A DNA stretch of 5,481 nt from Neptuniibacter sp. (GTDB lineage Bacteria > Pseudomonadota > Gammaproteobacteria > Pseudomonadales > Balneatricaceae). The translations under genes were made by a program, and so were the position numbers. Position 1 is the first letter of the stretch; each line of letters opens with the position of its first letter. Below are positions 1 to 5,481 of this stretch, in pieces. The DNA is taken from the NCBI GenBank assembly GCA_030149405.1, contig JASBRM010000041.1, forward strand, positions 1 through 5,481, in the 5' to 3' direction. The notes beneath the pieces are model-generated. The model had not been told where the DNA came from. It did not search any database and was given only the letters and a program-made list of their open reading frames with translations.

Positions 1-1537
1 CGAACCAGGCATCCATACCTACTTTTTCAACTTCCAGAGCGACCTTCTCGATCAGCTCAGGTGTATTCGGGTGCAGTTGCTGAGTTTCCTTATGGATAAA
101 CAGCGCAATTGGAACACCCCAGGTACGCTGACGGGATACACACCAATCCGGGCTCTGCTCAACCATCGCTTCAATACGGTTCTGGCCCCAACCTGGGAAC
201 CATTCCACACCTTTGATCGCTTCCAGAGCATCTTTCTTCAGCCCTTTCTCTTCCATGCTTACGAACCATTGTGGTGTCGCACGGTAGATCAGTGGCGTTT
301 TGGTACGCCAGCAGTGCGGATAGCTGTGCTGGAATTTATGTTCCAGAACCAGCTTGTTGTTTTCCTGCAACAGGGCAACAACTTTGTCATCTACTTTGTA
401 AACATGCTCGCCCGCAAATACGCCAGCACCTTCACCCAGTACACCAGAAGCGTTTACCAGATTCAACGTACCGATACCGTATTTACGACCGACTTCAAAG
501 TCTTCCACACCATGATCCGGTGCGGTATGTACTGCACCTGTACCTGCATCCAGAGTAACGTGGTCACCCAGAATTACTGGAACAGTGCGCTCATAGAACG
601 GGTGCTGCAGTTCAAAGCTTTCCAGAGCCTGACCCTTACAACGACCAACGATGCTGTACTCTTCAACGCCGTAACGCTTCATTGCATCTTCAACCAGGCC
701 TTCAGCCAGTAGAATACGCTCTGCGCCCAAACCAAGATCCAGCTGAACCAGCACGTAATCCAAATCACCACCCAGAGATACCGCCTGATTCGATGGAAGT
801 GTCCAAGGCGTTGTGGTCCAGATAATGACAGAGGCTTGACCTTCGCCGCTCAGACCTTCGAATTTAGACAGGAAACCGTCCTGATCTACCGGGGTGAAAC
901 GTACGTCAATCGCAGTAGAGGTTTTATCCTGATACTCAACTTCCGCTTCAGCCAGTGCAGAACCACCTACCACACTCCAGTAAACCGGCTTAAAGCCTTT
1001 CACCAAATGGCCGTTTTCAGCGATTTTACCCAGCGCACGGATGATGTTCGCTTCGGTATCGAAGTTCATGGTCAGATATGGGTTATCCCAATCACCGAAC
1101 ACACCCAGGCGGATAAAGTCTTTCTTCTGACCTTCAACCTGACGCTTAGCGTAGTCACGGCATTTCTGACGGAAATCTTTATGCGACAGTTTTACACCCG
1201 CCTTGCCATGCTTAGTCTCAACCTTATGTTCGATTGGCAGACCGTGGCAGTCCCAACCCGGCACGTATGGCGCGTCAAATCCACTCATTGTTTTGGATTT
1301 GATGATGATGTCTTTCAGAATTTTGTTAACTGCATGACCAATGTGAATATCACCATTAGCGTATGGAGGGCCATCGTGCAGCGTAAACTTATTACGGCCA
1401 GCACTCACTTCACGAATTTTCTGGTACAGATCCATTTTCTGCCAATCTTTCAGCATCTGCGGCTCACGCTGAGCCAGATTGCCTCGCATTGGGAAAGCTG
1501 TTTCCGGAAGGTTCAGTGTTGCTTTGTAATCGGTCAT
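1..1537 (-). CDS. ileS: Isoleucyl-tRNA synthetase, N-terminal part (cut by left window edge)
   Basis: Class Ia aminoacyl-tRNA synthetase that charges tRNA-Ile with isoleucine in the cytoplasm and hydrolyses mischarged valine. The ATG at 1535-1537 opens a frame without stops to the window edge: 512 residues of about 940 expected. Visible in order: N-terminal [20 protein letters not shown]; the ATP-binding HIGH motif at residues 65-68; [10 protein letters not shown] at 94-103; the editing (CP1) domain from about 190 to 400, with the Thr-rich [11 protein letters not shown] at 240-250 and GTGAVHTAP around 332-340 followed by the conserved Asp346; then SRQRTWGVP at 468-476. The KMSKS loop and C-terminal zinc domain lie outside the window. 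Oddity: the usual CxxC pair at the base of the editing domain is SxxG (188-191), and its partner is CxxT (409-412). It lies 29 bp after ribF and is probably co-transcribed with it. Identification is secure. Confidence 0.98.
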   Translation of the reverse strand, partial: MTDYKATLNLPETAFPMRGNLAQREPQMLKDWQKMDLYQKIREVSAGRNKFTLHDGPPYANGDIHIGHAVNKILKDIIIKSKTMSGFDAPYVPGWDCHGLPIEHKVETKHGKAGVKLSHKDFRQKCRDYAKRQVEGQKKDFIRLGVFGDWDNPYLTMNFDTEANIIRALGKIAENGHLVKGFKPVYWSVVGGSALAEAEVEYQDKTSTAIDVRFTPVDQDGFLSKFEGLSGEGQASVIIWTTTPWTLPSNQAVSLGGDLDYVLVQLDLGLGAERILLAEGLVEDAMKRYGVEEYSIVGRCKGQALESFELQHPFYERTVPVILGDHVTLDAGTGAVHTAPDHGVEDFEVGRKYGIGTLNLVNASGVLGEGAGVFAGEHVYKVDDKVVALLQENNKLVLEHKFQHSYPHCWRTKTPLIYRATPQWFVSMEEKGLKKDALEAIKGVEWFPGWGQNRIEAMVEQSPDWCVSRQRTWGVPIALFIHKETQQLHPNTPELIEKVALEVEKVGMDAWF

Positions 1538-1543
1538 GGTTTT

Positions 1544-1558
1544 TTAATTCCGAATTAA
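1544..1558. repeat. Perfect AT-rich palindrome just upstream of the ileS start
   Basis: TTAATTC-C-GAATTAA is a perfect 7+1+7 inverted repeat filling half of the 29-bp ribF-ileS gap and ending 6 bp before the ileS ATG. In the ileS message it could fold into a weak 5-bp A-U hairpin. Its loop would hold CGGA (1549-1552), the only Shine-Dalgarno-like bases, 11 nt from the ATG. It could be a regulatory site or a chance feature of an AT-rich spacer. Confidence 0.5.
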
Positions 1559-1566
1559 CGACTAGC

Positions 1567-2490
1567 TCAGGCAAAAAATGCCCGTGCCTCTTCAATATCT
1601 TTAAAAATCTGTTGTTTAAGCATATCGATACCATCGAACTTACGTTCATCACGAATAAAATGCCTAAACTCGACAGTCAGTAACTGCCCGTAAATCTCTT
1701 TGTCAAAATCAAACAGATGCACTTCAAGCACCGGTTGTTGACCACACACGGTAGGGCGTAAACCTACGTTACATACACCCTGCAAACGCCCTACACCTTC
1801 ACCTGATGCCTCAACGGCATAAACGCCACGCAATGGGCACGGGAAGCGGTGCATTCTGACATTTGCTGTAGGCACGCCCAGTTGGCGACCAAGTTTTTGC
1901 CCATGCATTACCCGACCAGAAACCGTATAGGTCCTTCCGAGTAATTGTGCAGCTTTATCAAGCTGATTATTTTCGAGCACACTTCTGACACGGCTGCTAC
2001 TGATCCGCTCACCATCCAATTCGTAGGTGTGGGTATTTACAACGGTAAAGCCATGTTTCTCACCTGCCGCTCGTAACATGCTGTAATCACCGGTTCGGTC
2101 GCAACCAAAACGGAAATCATCACCCACGACAAAATGCTTGACCGATAAACCACGTAATAGCAGTTCCTCAACAAACTGATTTGCGGTCATCGCCCGCAGA
2201 CGTTCGTTGAAAGTCAGACAAAGATGCCTGTCGATACCCTGATCTTCCAGCAGACGAAACTTTTCCCCAAAACGAGTCAATCTCGGCGGTGCATCTGCGC
2301 CACCAAAAAACTCTCTGGGTTGAGGTTCAAAAGTAATGACTACAGATGGCAGGCCTAACTCTTCAGCCTTCTGTTTAACCTGCTCAAGCACTTTGCAGTG
2401 ACCCAGATGTACACCATCAAAGTTACCAATTGTTGCCACGCAACCACGGTGTTTTTCACGCAGGTTATGCAGTCCGCGAATCAGTTCCAT
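1567..2490 (-). CDS. ribF: Bifunctional riboflavin kinase / FMN adenylyltransferase
   Basis: Makes FMN from riboflavin plus ATP and then FAD from FMN plus ATP, supplying all flavoenzymes from the cytoplasm. At 307 residues it is complete (about 310 is usual). The N-terminal nucleotidyltransferase domain carries GNFDGVHLGH at residues 22-31 (the HxGH-type ATP site), VVGDDFRFG at 121-129 and ISSSRVR at 163-169. The C-terminal flavokinase domain, from about 185, carries GRVMHGQKLGRQLGVPTANV with PTAN at 207-210, GVYAV at 222-226, NVGLRPT at 241-247, and LEVHLFDF with the probable catalytic Glu256. The ATG at 2488-2490 directly precedes the conserved N-terminus. Only a weak AGAG lies upstream, about 7-10 nt away. 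It is followed after 29 bp by ileS, the usual gamma-proteobacterial pair, and probably has its own promoter at 2527-2532. No FMN riboswitch is visible upstream. Confidence 0.97.
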   Translation of the reverse strand: MELIRGLHNLREKHRGCVATIGNFDGVHLGHCKVLEQVKQKAEELGLPSVVITFEPQPREFFGGADAPPRLTRFGEKFRLLEDQGIDRHLCLTFNERLRAMTANQFVEELLLRGLSVKHFVVGDDFRFGCDRTGDYSMLRAAGEKHGFTVVNTHTYELDGERISSSRVRSVLENNQLDKAAQLLGRTYTVSGRVMHGQKLGRQLGVPTANVRMHRFPCPLRGVYAVEASGEGVGRLQGVCNVGLRPTVCGQQPVLEVHLFDFDKEIYGQLLTVEFRHFIRDERKFDGIDMLKQQIFKDIEEARAFFA

Positions 2491-2526
2491 CAGGTACTCT
2501 TAGTGCCGCCTCAAAATAAACGCGGC

Positions 2527-2532
2527 ATTATA
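2527..2532 (-). promoter_or_regulatory. Candidate -10 box of a ribF-ileS promoter
   Basis: The minus strand reads TATAAT, a perfect sigma-70 -10 hexamer, 36 bp upstream of the ribF ATG, predicting a start near 2520. No good -35 hexamer lies 16-18 bp upstream. The only TTGAGC is 11 bp away, too close. This could be a weak or activator-dependent promoter that lets ribF-ileS be expressed apart from murJ. The call rests on the -10 box and its position alone. Confidence 0.45.
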
Positions 2533-2582
2533 GCTCAGATACTGCTCAACCTGTACTCTTGGGACGTTAATTAGGAAAGAAT

Positions 2583-2689
2583 TTAGGGAACTTGATAAGG
2601 GCTACGGCCATTAACGGCGAGCTGTGCCTTGCATCTGCAACCTTCAGGGCTTGCAGAGCACTAACAAGACTTGTTCGAAGGTTCCTTAG
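2583..2689. mobile_element. Candidate IS5-like miniature element or IS remnant with TTAG target duplication
   Basis: A 99-bp segment (2587-2685) is flanked by direct repeats TTAG (2583-2586 and 2686-2689), which match the YTAR target duplication of IS5-group elements. Reading inward from 2685 on the minus strand, the end is GGAACCTTCGAACAAGTC. From memory the IS5 terminal repeat is GGAAGGTGCGAACAAGTC, a 15 of 18 match. Reading inward from 2587 on the plus strand, the other end is GGAACTTGATAAGGGC. This shares GGAAC exactly and aligns further only with gaps, so that end looks degenerate. There is no room for a transposase. The interior holds several palindromes. The insertion lies 4 bp after the murJ stop codon. 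Alternatives are a chromosomal repeat family of other origin, or coincidence. Confidence 0.5.
2635..2683 (-). repeat. Cluster of overlapping inverted repeats inside the intergenic insert
   Basis: Several inverted repeats crowd together: CTGCAA (2635-2640) with TTGCAG (2651-2656); AACCTTC (2639-2645) with GAAGGTT (2677-2683); AACAAG-A-CTTGTT (2663-2675); and TTGCA-TC-TGCAA (2629-2640). As RNA read from murJ towards ribF, the first two pairings exclude each other because their arms share bases. No U-tract follows, so this is not a standard intrinsic terminator for murJ. It may simply be the fold typical of a miniature mobile element. Confidence 0.5.
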
Positions 2690-2693
2690 ATAC

Positions 2694-4259
2694 TCAGGCG
2701 TGCTTAAGATGCTTTGGCCGCAACCCAGCCAGAATAAGCACCAGAGAATAGGTCACAACACCAGCCACAACCAGAATTGCCATTTCAGTCACCCGATCCC
2801 ACAACCCCATCTGCAACCACTGATCTGTTGATGCCATAATCTGGCATATGATGACCGCCATGACACTGTTAGCCACCAGCATTCGCACAACCTGAATACC
2901 CCAGCCCGGCGACCAAACCAGCACCCCGGATTTAAGCAGCCCATACAGCAGTAATCCAGCATTCATAAAGGCAGATAACGCCGTAGCCGCCGCCAAACCT
3001 ACATGAGCCAGGGGACCAATAAGAACCAGATTAAACACCATATTGGCGACAGCAGCCTGAATGCCAATCTTAACCGGTGTTTTAGTATCCTGACGGGAGA
3101 AGTAACCTGTTGCCAGCACTTTGATCAGCATAAACGCCAGCAGGCCGCAGGCATAAGCTCGCAAGCTCATTGCAGCCATCATCACATCCCGGTCAGTTAA
3201 AGCACCGTAATGGAACAGGGTAATCAACATAGGTTCCGCCAGGATAAACAGAGCAACCGCAGCCGGGATACCGATAAGCAACACCATCTGCATAGCCCAG
3301 TTTAAGGTTGAAGAAAAATGCTCATTGGATTGTTCAACATGTTTACGCGACAGCCCCGGCAAAATAACAGTCGCAATCGCTATCCCAAATACGCCTAAAG
3401 GCAATTCTACTAAACGGTCTGAGTAGTAAAGCCAGGAGACACTTCCGGTTTGCAGGAACGAGGCCAGCACGGTATCCAGCAATAAGTTAATTTGCGTGAC
3501 GGATACACCAAACAAAGCCGGCACCATTAATTTCATAATGCGGCGAACCCCTGGATCGTTCCAACCCCAAACTGGTTTTGGCAGCAAACTTAATCGCGCC
3601 ATAAACGGCAACTGGAATACTAACTGCACAACACCTGCAATCATCACACCCCAGGCAAGGGCAAGCACTGGAGGATCGAAAAATGGTGATAAGAAAATCG
3701 CCGAGCCAATCAGAGAAACATTTAATAACACCGGGGTGAATGCGGGTACAGCAAAACGCTCATAACTATTCAGAACGGCCCCGGCAAAAGCAGTCAAAGA
3801 GATCAACAGCAGATAGGGAAAAGTAATTCTCAGCATTTCAGCGGCAAGCTGAAACTTAGCACTATCCCCCATATAAAACCCCGGGGCAAACAGCGCGGTA
3901 AGAACTGGCGCTCCTAAAACGGCCAGAGCAGTCACAAATACCAATACCCCGCCCAGGGTACCCGCCACTGCATTAACAAGGTGCTGAACTGCATTAAAGT
4001 CTCTTTGTGACCGGTATTCTGACAACACCGGCACAAAGGCCTGAGCAAAGGCACCTTCTGCAAACAGACGACGTAAAAAATTGGGGATTTTGAAGGCAAC
4101 AAAAAAAGCATCAGCGCTACTGCTGGCACCAAAGTAACTGGCAACGACTACATCACGAATAAGACCCAGCACACGCGACAGCATGGTCATAACACCGACG
4201 ACCGCACTGGAGCGAAGTAATCCTGGCTTTTTCTGGATATCTGCTTGCTGCTGTGACAC
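2694..4259 (-). CDS. murJ: Lipid II flippase MurJ (MviN family)
   Basis: Polytopic inner-membrane protein of the MOP/MATE-like fold that moves lipid-linked peptidoglycan precursor (lipid II) from the cytoplasmic to the periplasmic face. At 521 residues it has the family's usual size, and its hydrophobic segments fit 14 transmembrane helices. Residues known to matter in E. coli MurJ are kept, by an offset of 11 or 12: Arg29 and Arg35 (SRVLGLIRD), Asp50 (SADAFFVAFK), Arg63 and Glu68 (LRRLFAEGAF), and Arg282 in YYSDRLVELP. The start is GTG at 4257-4259, with AGGG 6 nt upstream and AAGGA 12 nt upstream. No upstream ATG competes. A later start at Met24 would cut into the first helix. The protein has about 11 extra polar residues before the point where E. 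coli MurJ begins. It is divergent from rpsT and upstream of ribF-ileS. Its C-terminus ends in a short basic tail (RPKHLKHA). Confidence 0.97.
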   Translation of the reverse strand: MSQQQADIQKKPGLLRSSAVVGVMTMLSRVLGLIRDVVVASYFGASSSADAFFVAFKIPNFLRRLFAEGAFAQAFVPVLSEYRSQRDFNAVQHLVNAVAGTLGGVLVFVTALAVLGAPVLTALFAPGFYMGDSAKFQLAAEMLRITFPYLLLISLTAFAGAVLNSYERFAVPAFTPVLLNVSLIGSAIFLSPFFDPPVLALAWGVMIAGVVQLVFQLPFMARLSLLPKPVWGWNDPGVRRIMKLMVPALFGVSVTQINLLLDTVLASFLQTGSVSWLYYSDRLVELPLGVFGIAIATVILPGLSRKHVEQSNEHFSSTLNWAMQMVLLIGIPAAVALFILAEPMLITLFHYGALTDRDVMMAAMSLRAYACGLLAFMLIKVLATGYFSRQDTKTPVKIGIQAAVANMVFNLVLIGPLAHVGLAAATALSAFMNAGLLLYGLLKSGVLVWSPGWGIQVVRMLVANSVMAVIICQIMASTDQWLQMGLWDRVTEMAILVVAGVVTYSLVLILAGLRPKHLKHA

Positions 4260-4265
4260 GTGTGA

Positions 4266-4276
4266 CCCTGATCCTT
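4266..4276 (-). promoter_or_regulatory. murJ ribosome binding region supporting a GTG start
   Basis: On the minus strand AAGGA (4272-4276) lies 12 nt, and AGGG (4266-4269) lies 6 nt, upstream of the GTG at 4257-4259. AGGG has the better spacing. No ATG lies between this region and residue 24, so GTG is the best-supported start. Confidence 0.55.
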
Positions 4277-4302
4277 ACCTTTCTGGCCGCGGATTTTCCA
4301 AA

Positions 4303-4308
4303 ATTATA
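4303..4308 (-). promoter_or_regulatory. Candidate -10 box of the murJ promoter
   Basis: The minus strand reads TATAAT 43 bp upstream of the murJ GTG, giving a leader of roughly 35-40 nt. The hexamer at 17 bp spacing is CGGTTT, a poor -35, and a TTGAGC nearby is only 8 bp away. The -10 box is perfect and well placed, but the promoter would be weak or dependent on other factors. Confidence 0.45.
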
Positions 4309-4369
4309 TGAATACCGCTCAAGAGAAACCGCATATTACATTCTCAACAAGAAAATTTCTGCTGTTTTA

Positions 4370-4398
4370 TTGACAGGAAGGGCGCAAATATGAATAAT
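4370..4398 (+). promoter_or_regulatory. Strong sigma-70 promoter for rpsT
   Basis: A perfect -35 TTGACA (4370-4375) is separated by 17 bp from AATAAT (4393-4398), which matches the -10 consensus at 5 of 6 bases. Transcription should start near 4405, leaving a leader of about 75 nt. The bases just after the -10 box (CTCGCC) form a GC-rich discriminator, the kind seen at ribosomal promoters under stringent (ppGpp/DksA) control. Stringent control is an inference; the promoter match is directly visible. Confidence 0.8.
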
Positions 4399-4414
4399 CT
4401 CGCCTCTAATTTTT

Positions 4415-4443
4415 TTGGTGGCTGTTATTCAATACATCACCAA
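4415..4443 (+). promoter_or_regulatory. Hairpin in the rpsT mRNA leader
   Basis: TTGGTG (4415-4420) pairs with CACCAA (4438-4443), and flanking G-U pairs can extend the stem. The loop is about 15-17 nt. It lies wholly within the predicted leader. S20 represses its own translation in E. coli, so a structured leader is a plausible target, but nothing here proves binding. A second small hairpin, CTTAA-TTT-TTAAG (4457-4469), reaches the first bases of the Shine-Dalgarno sequence. Confidence 0.45.
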
Positions 4444-4466
4444 GCTTTATGATTAACTTAATTTTT

Positions 4467-4472
4467 AAGGAG
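4467..4472 (+). promoter_or_regulatory. rpsT ribosome binding site
   Basis: AAGGAG, a near-perfect Shine-Dalgarno sequence, is 7 nt upstream of the GTG at 4480-4482. This spacing fixes GTG as the start, and the next codons ([15 protein letters not shown]) match the S20 N-terminus. Confidence 0.88.
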
Positions 4473-4479
4473 CCGGACT

Positions 4480-4746
4480 GTGGCAAATTCCGCAGGATCT
4501 CGTAAACGTGCTCGCCAGGCAGAGAAGCGTCGCCAGCATAACGCTAGCCTGCGTTCCATGGTACGCACTTACATTAAAAAAGTAGACGCAGCTATCGAAG
4601 CTGGCGATCAATCTGCTGCACAGGAAGCATTCAAAGTTGCACAACCAGTTCTGGATGGTTCTGTAAACAAAGGCATCTTCCACAAGAACAAAGTTGCTCG
4701 CATCAAGAGCCGCTTGAGCAAGAAGATCGTTGCACTGGCTGCTTAA
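4480..4746 (+). CDS. rpsT: 30S ribosomal protein S20
   Basis: Small basic primary 16S rRNA-binding protein of the 30S subunit. It is complete at 88 residues (E. coli has 87). The sequence is the S20 three-helix pattern: a basic N-terminal helix ([28 protein letters not shown], residues 7-34), [15 protein letters not shown] at 37-51, and a basic C-terminal segment with [19 protein letters not shown] near 65-83. The GTG start is preceded by AAGGAG at 7 nt. E. coli rpsT also uses a non-AUG start (UUG), linked to its self-repression. The gene ends with two in-frame stops, TAA TAG. It is a single-gene transcript between a strong promoter and a strong terminator, divergent from murJ and convergent with proB. 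Confidence 0.98.
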   Translation: MANSAGSRKRARQAEKRRQHNASLRSMVRTYIKKVDAAIEAGDQSAAQEAFKVAQPVLDGSVNKGIFHKNKVARIKSRLSKKIVALAA

Positions 4747-4815
4747 TAGCACCCAGCTTGCATAAAAAAACCGGCTATCGCCGGTTTTTTTATGCCCAGA
4801 GTCAGGCTATTAAGC
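4741..4815. repeat. Inverted repeat joining the ends of rpsT and proB around the terminator
   Basis: GCTTAATAGC at 4741-4750 and its exact reverse complement GCTATTAAGC at 4806-4815 form a 10-bp inverted repeat, centred within half a base of the terminator hairpin. Each arm is the last codon and double stop (Ala-TAA-TAG) of a gene: rpsT on plus and proB on minus. The segments between these arms and the hairpin do not pair. Confidence 0.7.
4761..4794. terminator. Bidirectional intrinsic terminator between rpsT and proB
   Basis: CATAAAAAAACCGGC (4761-4775) and GCCGGTTTTTTTATG (4780-4794) are perfectly complementary around a TATC loop. Read on plus, a GC-rich CCGGC/GCCGG stem is followed by seven T. 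Read on minus it is equally good. It therefore ends rpsT, 14 bp after its stop codon, and proB, 15 bp after its stop. Confidence 0.93.
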
Positions 4816-5481
4816 CAAAACCAGATTATCTCGGTGAACCAATTCCTCTTCACCCATAAACCCAAGAATCGACTCTATCTCGCGGCTAGGTTTACCAATA
4901 ATCTTCTGCGCATCATCAAATCCGTAATTCACAAGACCGCGAGCCACAATTCGCCCGAATTCATCGCAAATAATTACCATCTCACCACGTGAAAAATCAC
5001 CGGTTACGCTGCGTACACCTGCAGGCAAAAGACTCTTACCGCGCTCACATAAGGCCTTAACTGCACCCGCATCCAGAATCAGAGTACCACGTGCTTGCAG
5101 ATGACCAGCAATCCACTGCTTTCGTGCAGCCATTGGCTCGTTTTCCGGAACCAGAAGTGTCCCTAGATTTTCGGATTCACGCAGACGCAAAAGCACATCT
5201 TCTTCACGCCCACTCGCAATAACCGTCACTGCACCCGATCGCGCTGCCAGTTTTGCCGCTCGCACTTTGGTCGCCATACCGCCACGCCCCAGCTTGCCAC
5301 CATCTCCCGCCATCGCGTCCAGCGCCTCATCACCCGCACGAGCCTCAGATATCAGCTCCGCTTCAGGATCATGACGAGGGTCGGCGGTGAATAAACCCTG
5401 CTGGTCCGTCAGGAGAATCAAGGCATCAGCCTGCACCAGGTTTGCAACGAGAGCCCCCAGGGTATCGTTATCACCAAAGCG
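4810..5481 (-). CDS. proB: Glutamate 5-kinase, C-terminal part (cut by right window edge)
   Basis: Phosphorylates L-glutamate to glutamyl-5-phosphate, the first and proline-inhibited step of proline synthesis in the cytoplasm. The frame is open to the window edge and gives 223 residues of about 370. The visible part starts inside the amino acid kinase domain with [10 protein letters not shown] (substrate-binding GDND), then [14 protein letters not shown] at visible residues 23-36 and LGRGGMATK at 64-72 (the nucleotide-binding GGM-TK loop). The C-terminal PUA domain, about 132-223, includes [22 protein letters not shown] and [13 protein letters not shown] at 5436 is internal, not the start, because conserved kinase sequence continues upstream of it. 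Two in-frame stops (TAA TAG) end the gene. In related bacteria proB follows obgE, expected beyond the right edge. It converges on rpsT. Confidence 0.97.
   Translation of the reverse strand, partial: RFGDNDTLGALVANLVQADALILLTDQQGLFTADPRHDPEAELISEARAGDEALDAMAGDGGKLGRGGMATKVRAAKLAARSGAVTVIASGREEDVLLRLRESENLGTLLVPENEPMAARKQWIAGHLQARGTLILDAGAVKALCERGKSLLPAGVRSVTGDFSRGEMVIICDEFGRIVARGLVNYGFDDAQKIIGKPSREIESILGFMGEEELVHRDNLVLA

Noticed and set aside
71..1558. Two long plus-strand open frames (71-712 and 836-1558) opposite ileS
   Set aside because: They are antisense to a certain ileS frame. The products show no family resemblance and are rich in residues expected from reverse-reading a biased coding strand; no good ribosome binding sites were seen.
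2639..2683. Intrinsic terminator for murJ
   Set aside because: The stems are not GC-rich and no U-tract follows any of them on the murJ strand.
2663..2687. tRNA-like TTCGAA within GTTCGAAGG
   Set aside because: No acceptor stem, anticodon arm or D-arm can be built around it; the bases are better explained as the IS5-like end.
2491..2693. Possible FMN riboswitch upstream of ribF
   Set aside because: None of the conserved RFN-element blocks I know is visible, and ribF in gammaproteobacteria is usually not under this riboswitch.
2592..2831. Plus-strand open frame of 79 codons across the murJ end and the intergenic insert
   Set aside because: It starts with TTG without a ribosome binding site, runs through the palindromes and into antisense murJ, and resembles nothing known.
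4465..4752. Minus-strand open frame of 95 codons opposite rpsT
   Set aside because: It is a shadow of the S20 gene, with no ribosome binding site and no recognisable domain.
5434..5436. GTG as the proB start
   Set aside because: Conserved kinase sequence ([10 protein letters not shown]) continues in frame upstream to the window edge, so the gene is cut by the edge and not short.

Overview
The window is a compact stretch of housekeeping chromosome from a gammaproteobacterium. The gene order, proB convergent on rpsT, rpsT divergent from murJ, then murJ-ribF-ileS, is the one I associate with Pseudomonas and with marine Oceanospirillales-type bacteria. In E. coli murJ lies elsewhere. Moderate GC and the protein variants fit a marine Oceanospirillales-like genome, but the genus is an inference and cannot be fixed from this sequence.

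Layout from left to right. Positions 1-1537 (minus) hold the N-terminal 512 residues of isoleucyl-tRNA synthetase (ileS), cut by the window edge. Positions 1567-2490 (minus) hold the complete bifunctional riboflavin kinase/FAD synthetase (ribF), 29 bp upstream of ileS. Positions 2491-2693 are intergenic and contain a candidate ribF-ileS promoter plus a 99-bp palindrome-rich insert. That insert is flanked by TTAG direct repeats, and one end closely resembles the terminal repeat of IS5. Positions 2694-4259 (minus) encode the lipid II flippase MurJ from a GTG start. Positions 4260-4479 hold the divergent murJ and rpsT promoters. Positions 4480-4746 (plus) encode ribosomal protein S20 (rpsT), also from GTG. 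A strong symmetric terminator at 4761-4794 serves both rpsT and the convergent proB. Positions 4810-5481 (minus) hold the C-terminal 223 residues of glutamate 5-kinase (proB), cut by the right edge.

How the genes relate. All are core genes: translation (ileS, rpsT), flavin cofactors (ribF), peptidoglycan precursor export (murJ) and proline synthesis (proB). murJ, ribF and ileS run in the same direction and could be co-transcribed, but ribF-ileS seems to have its own promoter just downstream of the insert. ileS would normally be followed, beyond the left edge, by lspA.

I see no new defence or biosynthetic system and no CRISPR array. The observations most worth checking are the IS5-like miniature element between murJ and ribF, the paired loss of the Cys-x-x-Cys zinc-knuckle residues in IleRS, the palindromes around the ileS start and the rpsT/proB junction, and the structured rpsT leader with a non-AUG start.
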